In this document: in pieces, positions 13,372 through 19,259 of the stretch | Position numbering within the stretch: position 1 is the stretch's first letter | Layout of the letters: each line of letters opens with the position of its first letter | Origin: Clostridia bacterium | GTDB lineage: Bacteria; Bacillota; Clostridia; Oscillospirales; CAG-272 | Direction of reading: 5' to 3' | NCBI GenBank assembly: GCA_017416885.1 | Contig: JAFQAM010000054.1 | Span: 1 to 19,259, forward strand | DNA length: 19,259 bases | Made by a program: the position numbers and the translations under genes | The notes under the pieces: model-generated | Database searches by the model: none | The model's input: the letters and a program-made list of their open reading frames with translations, nothing else | What the model was told of the DNA's origin: nothing

Positions 13372-15290
13372 TATTCATTTTCCTTTCGCTTTTTTCTTTT
13401 ATAAATAGACCTTATAAACTTAACAATCTTATAAATAATTATTGAAAATAAGACAAAAAGAATTATTTTTAAGATTTTTTCTAATTTATTTAAAAAATCT
13501 GCTAATTCAGTATCAATTTTAATATGTGGCTTTTCTTTTGGATTCCACGCGTCAGCTACAAAATTTGTTGGCGAGCGACCAATAGGAAAAACAGTTATTG
13601 TTTCAACGCCGTTTTCATCTACATCCTTAAATGAAACGCTTATAGTATCAAAATTGCGAATTACTTCTGTGTTAAAAACATTAGAATTACACACTTTTTC
13701 AATGCCTGTATCATTGTTAATTACATTACTATCGTAAGACCTAAAAGAAGTGGTATCATAGCGTAAAATAAACCATGTGCAATCTTTATACTTTTCGCTA
13801 TTCACTCTGCAAGAAAAACAAGAGTTACAATTTACCTTACCACAATTAACATCATACTTATCAATTAAATATTGTTTAGAAAAATCATCAACAGATTTAG
13901 TATTTAAATCATTTAAATCAATTTGTTGAAAATGCTTAAAAACAATTTTTTCTCCTGTCAAAACCTCGTAATAATCATTATTCCAAAATTTTTCCCAGGC
14001 ATTACAAAGCTCATAAGTATATAATTTATCTGATGTCATTTCAACATTAAATGTTTCATTATGATAATGATTGCGCCCAATAGGACTAAACAAATCATCA
14101 TTCCAATTATGCGCCTCAATATATGCTAAGATTTCTTCGCCCCATACGGAAGTTTTTAAAAATGTTGTTACATCATCCGAATAAAAAACAAATTTAATAG
14201 GTGAGCTAATTTCATCATTTGGAGCACCGATTGTATCAGGAATCAATTGCAAATTTGGACTATCAGACCATTTATAACCAACATAATAATCGTTTGGATT
14301 TAATAAACGCTCTGTGTCCCAATAAATATAGTCTTCCAAAGCTTCGGCATTCGCACTATAACGATAATAATCATAGATGAAATCGTTATAAGGAAAATAT
14401 TGATTGTACAATACAGAATATTCAAAATTAAAAGATGGTATATTTACCCACTTAGAATAAAAAGCGTCTCTAATGTCAACATCATCTACTACTAAAGCAT
14501 TTTGAGTTAAATATGTATACCATTCTACATTCATAGAATAAATACTGCCATACAACTTTAAAAGCTCATTTGATACAGGAAAATATATTGATTGAATGTC
14601 GGTATATTTATCAACGCCCTCAGTATCTACACGATAAAATGTATGGAAGGCATCCATTTCAAGAGTTGTTAAATCTTCAAACGAGCAATTTACAAAACCG
14701 CTTTTATCTGTGAAAAATTTAAATTCTTTTCCAGCTATAAAATATGTTGCGTTGCTTTCATTAGGAAACATAATTTCAAAATCTGCTAACCTATAAAATC
14801 TATCTATATCCTCAGACAAATTGTTTTTTATATCAACTCTATACTTTAAAATTAGAGCATTTGTATAATCAGGCGTTTCAGCAGTATAGCCATATGTAGT
14901 TATTAAAGAAATATTTCTTTTAAGATATTCATTTTGCGTAGTATCATTTTCGCTTGTATAAAATGCCAAGCTTAATTTATCAAATTCAGTATTTTTTACA
15001 ATAACTTTCATAGATGGATTATAAACATAAAAATATAATTCCTTATTTCCCTCGACATCTTCACTTTCCATAGCAGATATGAAATAAAGCTTTTCATCTG
15101 TTTTGTTTTTTGGATAATCTTCAACACTCATTTGCCTGCCATAAACAAATTGAAAATCATATTCAATACTTGTTTTGGATAAATCTTGATAACTTAATTC
15201 CGTATTGCTATTTGAGGCAAAAACACTTAAAGGAAAAATAGATAAAAGCATTATTAAACAAAAGAAAAGTGATAATATTCTTTTTTTCAA
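13371..15290 (-). CDS. Large secreted, C-terminally anchored protein (adsorption-protein candidate)
   Basis: 639 residues. The start is TTG 15290 with AAAGAGGTG nine bases upstream. A signal peptide (MKKRILSLFFCLIMLLSIFP, cleavage near residue 25) leads to a long aromatic- and Asp/Asn-rich ectodomain. A cysteine cluster CGKVNCNSCFSC with a further Cys ten residues on (about 481-505) suggests disulphides. A C-terminal helix (about 607-626) and the tail KRKKRKE anchor it. This topology and relative size match the pIII-type adsorption protein of filamentous phages, which ends in a membrane anchor. No sequence homology is claimed. It is preceded by a terminator after the 182-aa gene, which would lower its expression. 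Confidence 0.6.
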   Translation of the reverse strand: MKKRILSLFFCLIMLLSIFPLSVFASNSNTELSYQDLSKTSIEYDFQFVYGRQMSVEDYPKNKTDEKLYFISAMESEDVEGNKELYFYVYNPSMKVIVKNTEFDKLSLAFYTSENDTTQNEYLKRNISLITTYGYTAETPDYTNALILKYRVDIKNNLSEDIDRFYRLADFEIMFPNESNATYFIAGKEFKFFTDKSGFVNCSFEDLTTLEMDAFHTFYRVDTEGVDKYTDIQSIYFPVSNELLKLYGSIYSMNVEWYTYLTQNALVVDDVDIRDAFYSKWVNIPSFNFEYSVLYNQYFPYNDFIYDYYRYSANAEALEDYIYWDTERLLNPNDYYVGYKWSDSPNLQLIPDTIGAPNDEISSPIKFVFYSDDVTTFLKTSVWGEEILAYIEAHNWNDDLFSPIGRNHYHNETFNVEMTSDKLYTYELCNAWEKFWNNDYYEVLTGEKIVFKHFQQIDLNDLNTKSVDDFSKQYLIDKYDVNCGKVNCNSCFSCRVNSEKYKDCTWFILRYDTTSFRSYDSNVINNDTGIEKVCNSNVFNTEVIRNFDTISVSFKDVDENGVETITVFPIGRSPTNFVADAWNPKEKPHIKIDTELADFLNKLEKILKIILFVLFSIIIYKIVKFIRSIYKRKKRKENE

Positions 15291-15313
15291 AATAGCACAC
15301 CTCTTTCTTAAAA

Positions 15314-15340
15314 AGCCGTGAAAACTGTATTCTCACGGCT
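15314..15340 (-). terminator. Terminator between the 182-aa and 639-aa genes
   Basis: On the minus strand the stem AGCCGTGA (15340-15333) pairs with TCACGGCT (15321-15314), followed by TTTTAAG. It lies between the stop at 15355 and the ribosome site of the next gene, so part of the transcripts should end here. Confidence 0.65.
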
Positions 15341-15354
15341 CTTATAATTAATAA

Positions 15355-15903
15355 TTAATCGTTGCTAAAAACATAGAATTTGCCGGCTTCGTCATCATCA
15401 ACTAAAACAGGCTTAAATGTAGTATCAATTTCCTCACCGTCACATACTACAATATAAATTGTATATGTAGCTTCTGCTTCAATCTTGAATGTCTCACCCT
15501 TAGAGCTATCGACAATAACAGATTTATCGTTTGTTGAATCAACAGCCTTTAAATAATATGTCTTATCATCAATGCCCTTAGCTTCACAAGATAGTGTATA
15601 TTCATCAGCCTTTAAGGTTACTGAACAAACCTCAATCTCTACATCATTATCAGTTTCATTTTCTCCTGTAATAGCAATAACGCCATCATCATTAACCTCA
15701 ACCTTTAAGCCGTTTTCCTTATAGCCATCAAGCGTTGAAACATAATTATCCACATTGATTAGGTTATCTTCATTAACCTCGCGCAACTCAAAATCATTGA
15801 AGCCGTCAGATACTACGCCTACGATACCAAGAACCGCAGCACAAACTAAAATACAAATACCAATAGTACCTAATGTATTCTTTAAATTCTTTTTCTTAAA
15901 CAT
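15355..15903 (-). CDS. Membrane-anchored acidic surface protein, 182 aa
   Basis: A basic start (MFKKKNLKNTLG) precedes one hydrophobic helix (about 11-31, TIGICILVCAAVLGIVGVV), then a very acidic, beta-rich domain (NETDNDVEIEVCSVTLKADE, DKTYYLKAVDS, TYTIYIVVCDGEEID). It is either an N-terminally anchored or a secreted protein with a poor cleavage site. It sits directly upstream of a terminator and of the adsorption-protein candidate, the place of the major coat gene in Ff phages, but it is far longer than usual coat proteins (about 50 aa). An abundant virion or host-surface protein is a possible role. Ribosome site GAGAGG lies upstream of ATG 15903. Confidence 0.65.
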   Translation of the reverse strand: MFKKKNLKNTLGTIGICILVCAAVLGIVGVVSDGFNDFELREVNEDNLINVDNYVSTLDGYKENGLKVEVNDDGVIAITGENETDNDVEIEVCSVTLKADEYTLSCEAKGIDDKTYYLKAVDSTNDKSVIVDSSKGETFKIEAEATYTIYIVVCDGEEIDTTFKPVLVDDDEAGKFYVFSND

Positions 15904-16091
15904 CTTTAAATTCCTCTCTTTTTATAAAAATTCACACTAAACAAACTTTAAAACTAAACAAAGCAGAGCAAATTAATCACCACTCCCCTCAGATATTTAA
16001 AATACCACCTTTTAAAACTTTAACATTTTAATTTTCAAGCTTTACCCATCAGCTTTAGGAAAATGTTGTTTCAAAAGATGGTATATATGTA

Positions 16092-16520
16092 TTATTTATT
16101 GCCTTGTTTTAACTTTAAAATTTGAACAAGAATTTGCAAAGAAGCCTTATCGCTATCTCTTTGAGTTTTTAATTGATAAGAATATTTTATTCCGTCATCA
16201 ATAACAAAAACCTCAACTAAAATTGATTTAATAACTCCACCGTCTTCTGTCTTAAACTCACTGAAAACAATCGCGCCGTCAACGGTATCTAAATCTCCGT
16301 AGATAATATTTAAAAGGTCATACGCGCCATTATCCTTAGGAACAAGTGAAATATCCTTTTGCTGACCACGAATCAACGCGTGTATATGATAAGAATACAG
16401 CTTAACACCGTCCTTTTCACCAAAACATTCCCTTGTAACCTTTACAAGAAGCTCGTTTGTTTCCGCAGCTACATTTTCTTTAACCTCTGCTTGCATTTCT
16501 TTACTTTGCTTTTCTGCCAT
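16092..16520 (-). CDS. Possible ssDNA-binding protein, 142 aa
   Basis: Soluble, with an acidic lysine-rich N-terminus (MAEKQSKEMQAEVKENVAAE) and then a run of alternating strands (ELLVKVTRECFG, VKLYSYHIHALIRGQQKDIS, GVIKSILVEVFVIDDGIKY) that could form a small beta-barrel. Together with a promoter-proximal position this would fit a phage ssDNA-binding protein, but no family motif is recognised and the call is inference. ATG 16520 follows AGAGGTTAAAA. A 189-bp gap (15904-16091) follows it with no convincing ORF. Confidence 0.6.
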   Translation of the reverse strand: MAEKQSKEMQAEVKENVAAETNELLVKVTRECFGEKDGVKLYSYHIHALIRGQQKDISLVPKDNGAYDLLNIIYGDLDTVDGAIVFSEFKTEDGGVIKSILVEVFVIDDGIKYSYQLKTQRDSDKASLQILVQILKLKQGNK

Positions 16521-16563
16521 TTTTAACCTCTTTCTGCCTTTCGGCTATAAAATATTTATTTTA

Positions 16564-16582
16564 CTTTAGCTCTACGCTAAAG
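16564..16582 (-). terminator. Hairpin between the first two leftward genes
   Basis: CTTTAGC (16564-16570) and GCTAAAG (16576-16582) form a 7-bp stem with a 5-base loop; the minus strand continues TAAAATAAATATTTT, a poor U-tract. Probably an attenuator or mRNA-stabilising hairpin. Confidence 0.4.
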
Positions 16583-16589
16583 CTTTGAA

Positions 16590-16826
16590 CTATTCAATTT
16601 CTGTCGGAAGCATTCGAATATGAGCAACATAACCTAAAAGAAAATCCCCGGTTATATGAAAGCTTAAAACCCTATCTGTTTGAAAAGCTCTGTAATGTAC
16701 CGATTCAAGAAACTTATTCACCGTTCCATTAAATTGCATTTTCTTTTCATATGACGATAAGTCAAAATCAATTATAACGCCAGGCTTCAAACAAGCTACT
16801 AAATCACATAATTTCATCTGCGCCAT
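16590..16826 (-). CDS. Hypothetical protein, 78 aa, first gene of the leftward operon
   Basis: Not recognised. ATG 16826 follows AAAGAGGTAGAA. It starts MAQMKLCDLVACLKPGVIID and is a compact soluble protein with strands such as RVLSFHITGDFLLGYVAHI. As the promoter-proximal gene of the element it could be a regulator or small replication factor. Confidence 0.6.
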   Translation of the reverse strand: MAQMKLCDLVACLKPGVIIDFDLSSYEKKMQFNGTVNKFLESVHYRAFQTDRVLSFHITGDFLLGYVAHIRMLPTEIE

Positions 16827-16855
16827 ATTTCTACCTCTTTCAGACTCCTAAAATT

Positions 16856-16917
16856 GCTCATAGCGTGATACTATATAAGAAAAAATAAAAACAATTGGAG
16901 GTTACCACGCTATGAGC
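16856..16917. promoter_or_regulatory. 12-bp inverted repeat in the control region of the element
   Basis: GCTCATAGCGTG (16856-16867) and its exact reverse complement CACGCTATGAGC (16906-16917) are separated by 38 AT-rich bp that hold minus-strand promoter-like sequences (TTGTTT and TATAGTAT). The layout fits paired operators of a repressor or a long-range hairpin. The right arm contains the ATG of a three-codon ORF (Met-Ser-Arg) behind GGAGG. Confidence 0.55.
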
Positions 16918-16933
16918 CGATAAGGAGAAAAAT

Positions 16934-17002
16934 ATGAAAACCTCAAAATTAAAAAAATCTATCTTGAATAAAGCTTTTTTATATTTGCTTTATCCAAAAT
17001 AG
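16934..17002 (+). CDS. Possible 22-aa basic hydrophobic peptide
   Basis: ATG 16934 has AAGGAG six bases upstream. The peptide starts MKTSKLKKSILNKAF and ends LYLLYPK. It points rightwards, opposite to the long operon, and its stop lies within the right terminal repeat. A three-codon ORF with its own GGAGG precedes it. It could be a leader, a membrane-active peptide or chance. Confidence 0.3.
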   Translation: MKTSKLKKSILNKAFLYLLYPK

Positions 17003-17017
17003 ATTATAAACTTTTTA
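16992..17017. repeat. Right terminal inverted repeat (candidate)
   Basis: Its reverse complement begins TAAAAAGTTTATAATCTATT and aligns without gaps to 1866-1891 with CTATTTTG at identical offset. It lies immediately inside the right 15-bp direct repeat. Confidence 0.5.
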
Positions 17018-17032
17018 AATGGATAAAATAGT
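17018..17032. repeat. Right 15-bp direct repeat flanking the inserted element
   Basis: AATGGATAAAATAGT, identical to 1851-1865. It lies 12 bp upstream of the -35 box of the 69-aa gene, so the downstream promoter is intact. Confidence 0.75.
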
Positions 17033-17043
17033 AAAAAAATATC

Positions 17044-17072
17044 TTGACAATCATAATAAAGTGTGGTAAAAT
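17044..17072 (+). promoter_or_regulatory. Promoter of the 69-aa gene
   Basis: TTGACA (17044-17049), 17-bp spacer, TAAAAT (17067-17072); a near-consensus sigma-A promoter. Confidence 0.85.
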
Positions 17073-17112
17073 TCTAATGTAAATATATAAAAATATATAT
17101 TTGGAGGTAAAA

Positions 17113-17322
17113 ATGAAATATATTGCTCCACAATATAGCAACGAGCTTGCTATGTCAAACGATATTATTACAGATTCTATCGTTGCAACACAAACACACT
17201 CAAACGGTGTAATTGAAAACACAGTTAATGTGTACAGTGGTGAGGGAGAAGAGAAGACTTTTGTTGGTCAAAAGTCAAGCTTCGAGTTCTCAGTAAACAA
17301 ATTCTTTGGTTCAAACGAATAA
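17113..17322 (+). CDS. Small acidic protein of unknown function, 69 aa
   Basis: The start is ATG 17113 behind GGAGG at five bases; the in-frame TTG at 17101 overlaps that ribosome site and is rejected. It begins MKYIAPQYSNELAMSNDIIT, then Thr/Val/Asn-rich segments and an acidic GEGEEKTF, ending KFFGSNE. No cysteines, no membrane helix. The N-terminus resembles the many short clostridial proteins and peptide precursors of the form MKY.P.Y....L...DII, but no modification enzyme is nearby. It has its own promoter and a hairpin after the stop, so it is monocistronic. Confidence 0.7.
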   Translation: MKYIAPQYSNELAMSNDIITDSIVATQTHSNGVIENTVNVYSGEGEEKTFVGQKSSFEFSVNKFFGSNE

Positions 17323-17352
17323 GACAGTTTAAATAAAACCGAAAATTTAAAA

Positions 17353-17372
17353 AGCCGATGGTAACATCGGCT
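17353..17372 (+). terminator. Terminator after the 69-aa gene
   Basis: AGCCGATG (17353-17360), GTAA loop, CATCGGCT (17365-17372), followed by ATTTG; strong stem, weak U-tract. Confidence 0.6.
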
Positions 17373-17380
17373 ATTTGTCG

Positions 17381-17661
17381 TTAGCCGTAGTATACCCAGT
17401 CGAACTCGTCTGTAACGCAAAATATGTGGCATCTTCCAACAGATAAAGACTTGCCATATTTTATATGTCTACGCCTTTCTCTATTGAAATCTGCTCACCT
17501 ATTTTGTGTTGCAGATTGCTTCGCAAATTTCGAGCGAATAAATAGAGTATTAGACAAGACAAAAAAGCGATGTCGATTAAAAAATCGGCGAGGTTTTTTC
17601 GCCATAGTATAATGCTTTATTTATCGCTCCAAATCGAGTTCGATTGGATATACTACGGCTA
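17381..17661. mobile_element. 281-bp non-coding element with 28-bp inverted ends (MITE-like)
   Basis: The left end (17381-17408) starts TTAGCCGTAGTATA and the right end (17634-17661) is its reverse complement with 26 of 28 bases matching. Both ends can be read as TA plus GCCGTAG, which would fit TA duplication by an IS630/mariner-type transposase. No credible gene lies inside; a 62-codon frame at 17424 has no ribosome site. Internal short hairpins (AATCTGC/GCAGATT) occur. Confidence 0.6.
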
Positions 17662-17692
17662 AGCAAAACGAATTAAACTAAATCAATAAAAC

Positions 17693-17714
17693 CCGACAGG
17701 CAAAATCCTGTCGG
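17693..17714. terminator. Hairpin terminator-like structure
   Basis: CCGACAGG, loop CAAAAT, CCTGTCGG, preceded by A-rich and followed by T-rich bases (ATTTGATTATTT). No gene directly upstream, so it may be a remnant or belong to an unseen transcript. Confidence 0.45.
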
Positions 17715-17782
17715 ATTTGATTATTTATAGGATATTTGCATAGAACCAAACTGTTTTAATAATGCATCTTGACGATAATATA

Positions 17783-18035
17783 CACGATAATTTGTGATGA
17801 TATATCATTGCTTGCGCAATGAATAAAAAGATATTTTCGCTTTTAACAGATGGATTTGAACCCAAATCACGCCGAAAGGCGTGTATATCATCGATGCAGA
17901 GCATCGTATATCCTCAACGGCTTGCTGTTGTATATCATCATTGCGAAAGAGGATACAGCCAGCGGCTGATGATATACACCTTCGGTGATGAGATACACGC
18001 TTACGCGTGATGATATACCATTGCTTTCGCAATGG
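17783..18035. repeat. Array of about ten mini-hairpins separated by TGATATAC-type spacers
   Basis: Short perfect stems follow each other: CATTGC/GCAATG (17806-17821), GATTTG/CAAATC (about 17852-17867), CACGCC/GGCGTG (17868-17883), CGATGC/GCATCG (17892-17906), CAAC/GTTG (17915-17930), CAGCC/GGCTG (17956-17968), CACC/GGTG (17977-17987), CACGC/GCGTG (17996-18009), CCATTGC/GCAATGG (18018-18035), plus a weak unit near 17783. Most spacers are variants of TGATATAC or GTATATCATC. The stems differ in sequence but the spacer is constant, a REP-like intergenic array. No ORF is credible here. Confidence 0.7.
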
Positions 18036-18038
18036 ATA

Positions 18039-18072
18039 AAAAATTCGACAAGTTGAAACTTGTCGAATTTTT
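18039..18072. terminator. Strong symmetric terminator after tRNA-Arg
   Basis: A perfect 16-bp stem AAAAATTCGACAAGTT (18039-18054) with its complement at 18057-18072 and a 2-base loop. It starts at the 3' end of the minus-strand tRNA and ends its transcript. Confidence 0.85.
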
Positions 18073-18148
18073 GGCCTGCCCGATAGGATTCGAACCTACG
18101 GTCTCAAGAGTCGGAGTCTTGTGCATTATCCGGCTATGCTACGGGCAG
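18072..18148 (-). tRNA. tRNA-Arg (anticodon CCG)
   Basis: On the minus strand the acceptor stem CTGCCCG pairs with CGGGCAG, the D arm is GCAT...ATGC, the anticodon stem CAAGA/TCTTG holds loop CTCCGAC with anticodon CCG, and the T arm is GTAGG-TTCGAAT-CCTAT. The discriminator is G and CCA is encoded. It decodes CGG arginine codons. It is intact and no att repeat overlaps it. Confidence 0.93.
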
Positions 18149-18158
18149 ATTTTAAATA

Positions 18159-18187
18159 AGTATAGCACAAAAAATAAAAAAAGTAAA
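18159..18187 (-). promoter_or_regulatory. Promoter of tRNA-Arg
   Basis: On the minus strand TTTACT (18187-18182), 17-bp spacer, extended TGC and TATACT (18164-18159), eleven bases before the tRNA 5' end. Confidence 0.75.
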
Positions 18188-18204
18188 TATTATTAAAAAA
18201 ATAT

Positions 18205-18233
18205 TTGATTTTATATATAATATATGCTACAAT
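18205..18233 (+). promoter_or_regulatory. Promoter of fhs
   Basis: TTGATT (18205-18210), 17-bp AT-rich spacer, extended TGC and TACAAT (18228-18233). The leader of about 57 bases contains AACTAAATAGTTAGTT, a short hairpin. Confidence 0.75.
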
Positions 18234-18297
18234 AGAGCCAAGAGATTAAAATCATAATCAACTAAATAGTTAGTTGAGCTGAAAAGGAGAAAAAACA

Positions 18298-19259
18298 ATG
18301 CTTACAGACATTGAAATTGCGCAAGGCGCAAAATTGGAGCATATTTCCAAAATCGCCGAAAAAATCGGACTTTTAGAGGAGGAATACGAGCCTTACGGAA
18401 GATATAAGGCAAAAATCACTGATGAGTTTTTATCAAGAATGGCAGACAAGCCGGACGGAAAGCTTATCCTTGTTACCGCCATCAACCCAACACCTGCAGG
18501 CGAGGGAAAGACAACAACAACAGTAGGTCTTGGTATGGCTATGAGTAAGCTTGGTAAAAACGCAATCATCGCGCTTCGCGAGCCCTCATTAGGACCTGTT
18601 TTCGGAGTTAAAGGCGGAGCAGCAGGCGGCGGCTATTCTCAGGTTTTACCTATGGAGGATATTAACCTTCATTTTACAGGCGACTTCCATGCAATCACAA
18701 CTGCAAACAATCTGCTTAGCGCAGTAATTGACAACCATATCCAACAGGGCAATGCTCTTGGTATCGATCAAAGAAGAATTTTATTCCCAAGAGTTCTTGA
18801 TATGAACGATAGAGCTTTAAGAAATGTTGTTATCGGTCTTGGCGCAAAGGTTGACGGCGTTCCGAGAGAAGACCATTTTATGATTACAGTTGCCAGCGAA
18901 ATTATGGCTATTCTTTGCCTTAGCGAATCAATTGCAGATCTTAAAAACAGACTTGGCAAAATCTTAGTTGCATATAAATATGACGGTAGCCCCGTGTATT
19001 GTAGCGACCTTGGAGTCAACGGCGCAATGGCAGCGGTATTAAAGGATGCGTTAAAGCCAAACCTTGTTCAAACACTTGAAAATACACCTGCTCTTATCCA
19101 TGGCGGACCGTTTGCAAATATTGCTCACGGCTGTAACTCAGTAAGAGCTACAAAGTTAGCTCTTAAATTGGGCGATTACGCTATTACAGAAGCAGGCTTC
19201 GGCGCAGACCTCGGAGCTGAAAAGTTCTTTGATATCAAGTGCCGTTTTGCTAACCTTAA
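18298..19259 (+). CDS. fhs: Formate-tetrahydrofolate ligase, 3' end cut by window
   Basis: Joins formate to tetrahydrofolate with ATP to give 10-formyl-THF, feeding purine synthesis and the methyl branch of acetogenic metabolism. Start ATG 18298 with AAAGGAGA upstream. The first 320 of about 555 residues are present. P-loop PTPAGEGKTTTTVGLGMA (65-82), followed by ALREPSLGPVFGVKGGAAGG, MEDINLHFTGDFHAIT and NTPALIHGGPFANIAHGCNS, all hallmark blocks of the family. Monocistronic promoter upstream; downstream context not visible. Confidence 0.97.
   Translation, partial: MLTDIEIAQGAKLEHISKIAEKIGLLEEEYEPYGRYKAKITDEFLSRMADKPDGKLILVTAINPTPAGEGKTTTTVGLGMAMSKLGKNAIIALREPSLGPVFGVKGGAAGGGYSQVLPMEDINLHFTGDFHAITTANNLLSAVIDNHIQQGNALGIDQRRILFPRVLDMNDRALRNVVIGLGAKVDGVPREDHFMITVASEIMAILCLSESIADLKNRLGKILVAYKYDGSPVYCSDLGVNGAMAAVLKDALKPNLVQTLENTPALIHGGPFANIAHGCNSVRATKLALKLGDYAITEAGFGADLGAEKFFDIKCRFANL

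Larger units (their letters stand above)
1866..17017. mobile_element. Inovirus-like integrated element with IS30-type transposase
   Basis: This 15,152-bp insertion lies between identical 15-bp repeats. Joining its flanks would place the methyltransferase stop directly before the promoter of the 69-aa gene, a compact ancestral arrangement. Contents: IS30 transposase, HUH Rep, hairpin-repeat origin candidate, Zot-like membrane ATPase, C5 methyltransferase, secreted and C-terminally anchored proteins, and one-helix 31-aa proteins. There is no relaxase, tailed-phage structural gene or site-specific recombinase. The inovirus reading is inferred from Rep plus Zot-like ATPase plus envelope-anchored proteins. 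A major coat gene has not been identified with certainty. Alternatives are an unclassified rolling-circle plasmid-like element or a composite of an IS and an older prophage. Confidence 0.65.

Noticed and set aside
15278..15293. Second copy of the IS30 end (GTGCTATTTTGAA matches near 1878-1890)
   Set aside because: The 13-base match lies in the ribosome site and start of the 639-aa gene, with no continuation and no transposase; taken as chance in AT-rich sequence.
17101..17112. TTG 17101 as start of the 69-aa gene
   Set aside because: It overlaps the GGAGG ribosome site that serves ATG 17113.
17424..17612. 62-codon plus-strand frame inside the 281-bp repeat element
   Set aside because: No ribosome site, and it lies within the inverted-repeat-bounded non-coding element.
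17783..18035. CRISPR array
   Set aside because: The constant units are about 8-10 bp and the variable parts are short palindromes; there is no repeat of 25-37 bp and no cas gene.
18072..18148. tRNA-Arg as the attachment site of the element
   Set aside because: The tRNA is complete, lies over 1 kb beyond the right border, and no part of it is repeated at the left border.

Overview
The window comes from the chromosome of a low-GC Gram-positive anaerobe of clostridial type, perhaps Oscillospiraceae-like. That placement rests on strong GGAGG-type ribosome sites, TTGACA/TATAAT promoters, a type II pantothenate kinase and a formate-tetrahydrofolate ligase. It has not been checked against any database.

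Chromosomal DNA lies at both ends. On the left are the 3' part of coaW (1-806) and a methyltransferase-like gene (849-1859). On the right are a 69-residue protein gene (17113-17322), a gene-free stretch with a 281-bp inverted-repeat element, a run of about ten mini-hairpins, tRNA-Arg(CCG) on the minus strand, and the start of fhs.

Between them sits an AT-rich 15.15-kb insertion (1866-17017), bounded by a 15-bp direct repeat (1851-1865 and 17018-17032). I read it as an unusual filamentous-phage-like (inovirus-like) prophage of a Gram-positive host. Nearly all genes run leftwards. In transcription order from the right end they are: two small proteins (one a possible ssDNA-binding protein), a membrane-anchored 182-aa acidic protein followed by a terminator, a 639-aa secreted and C-terminally anchored protein (adsorption-protein candidate), two paralogous secreted anchored proteins with G-rich repeats, and small genes including a 31-aa one-helix protein. 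Then come more small genes, two tiny zinc-ribbon proteins, a C5-cytosine methyltransferase, a second 31-aa one-helix protein, a 718-aa membrane ATPase with Zot/pI-like motifs, a hairpin-repeat origin candidate, an HUH rolling-circle Rep protein and, at the left border, an IS30-family transposase. No relaxase and no tyrosine or serine integrase is present.

The direct repeat abuts the transposase-side end, and both ends carry imperfect inverted repeats sharing CTATTTTG at the same distance from the border. This suggests the IS30-type transposase integrates the whole element, as transposases are thought to do for some Spiroplasma filamentous phages. The only long plus-strand gene inside (10011-10982) has its own strong promoter and terminator and encodes a zinc-ribbon protein with a PD-(D/E)XK-like nuclease domain. 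It looks like an accessory cargo gene, possibly defensive. A short plus-strand promoter-to-terminator unit near 9081-9137 looks like a small RNA.
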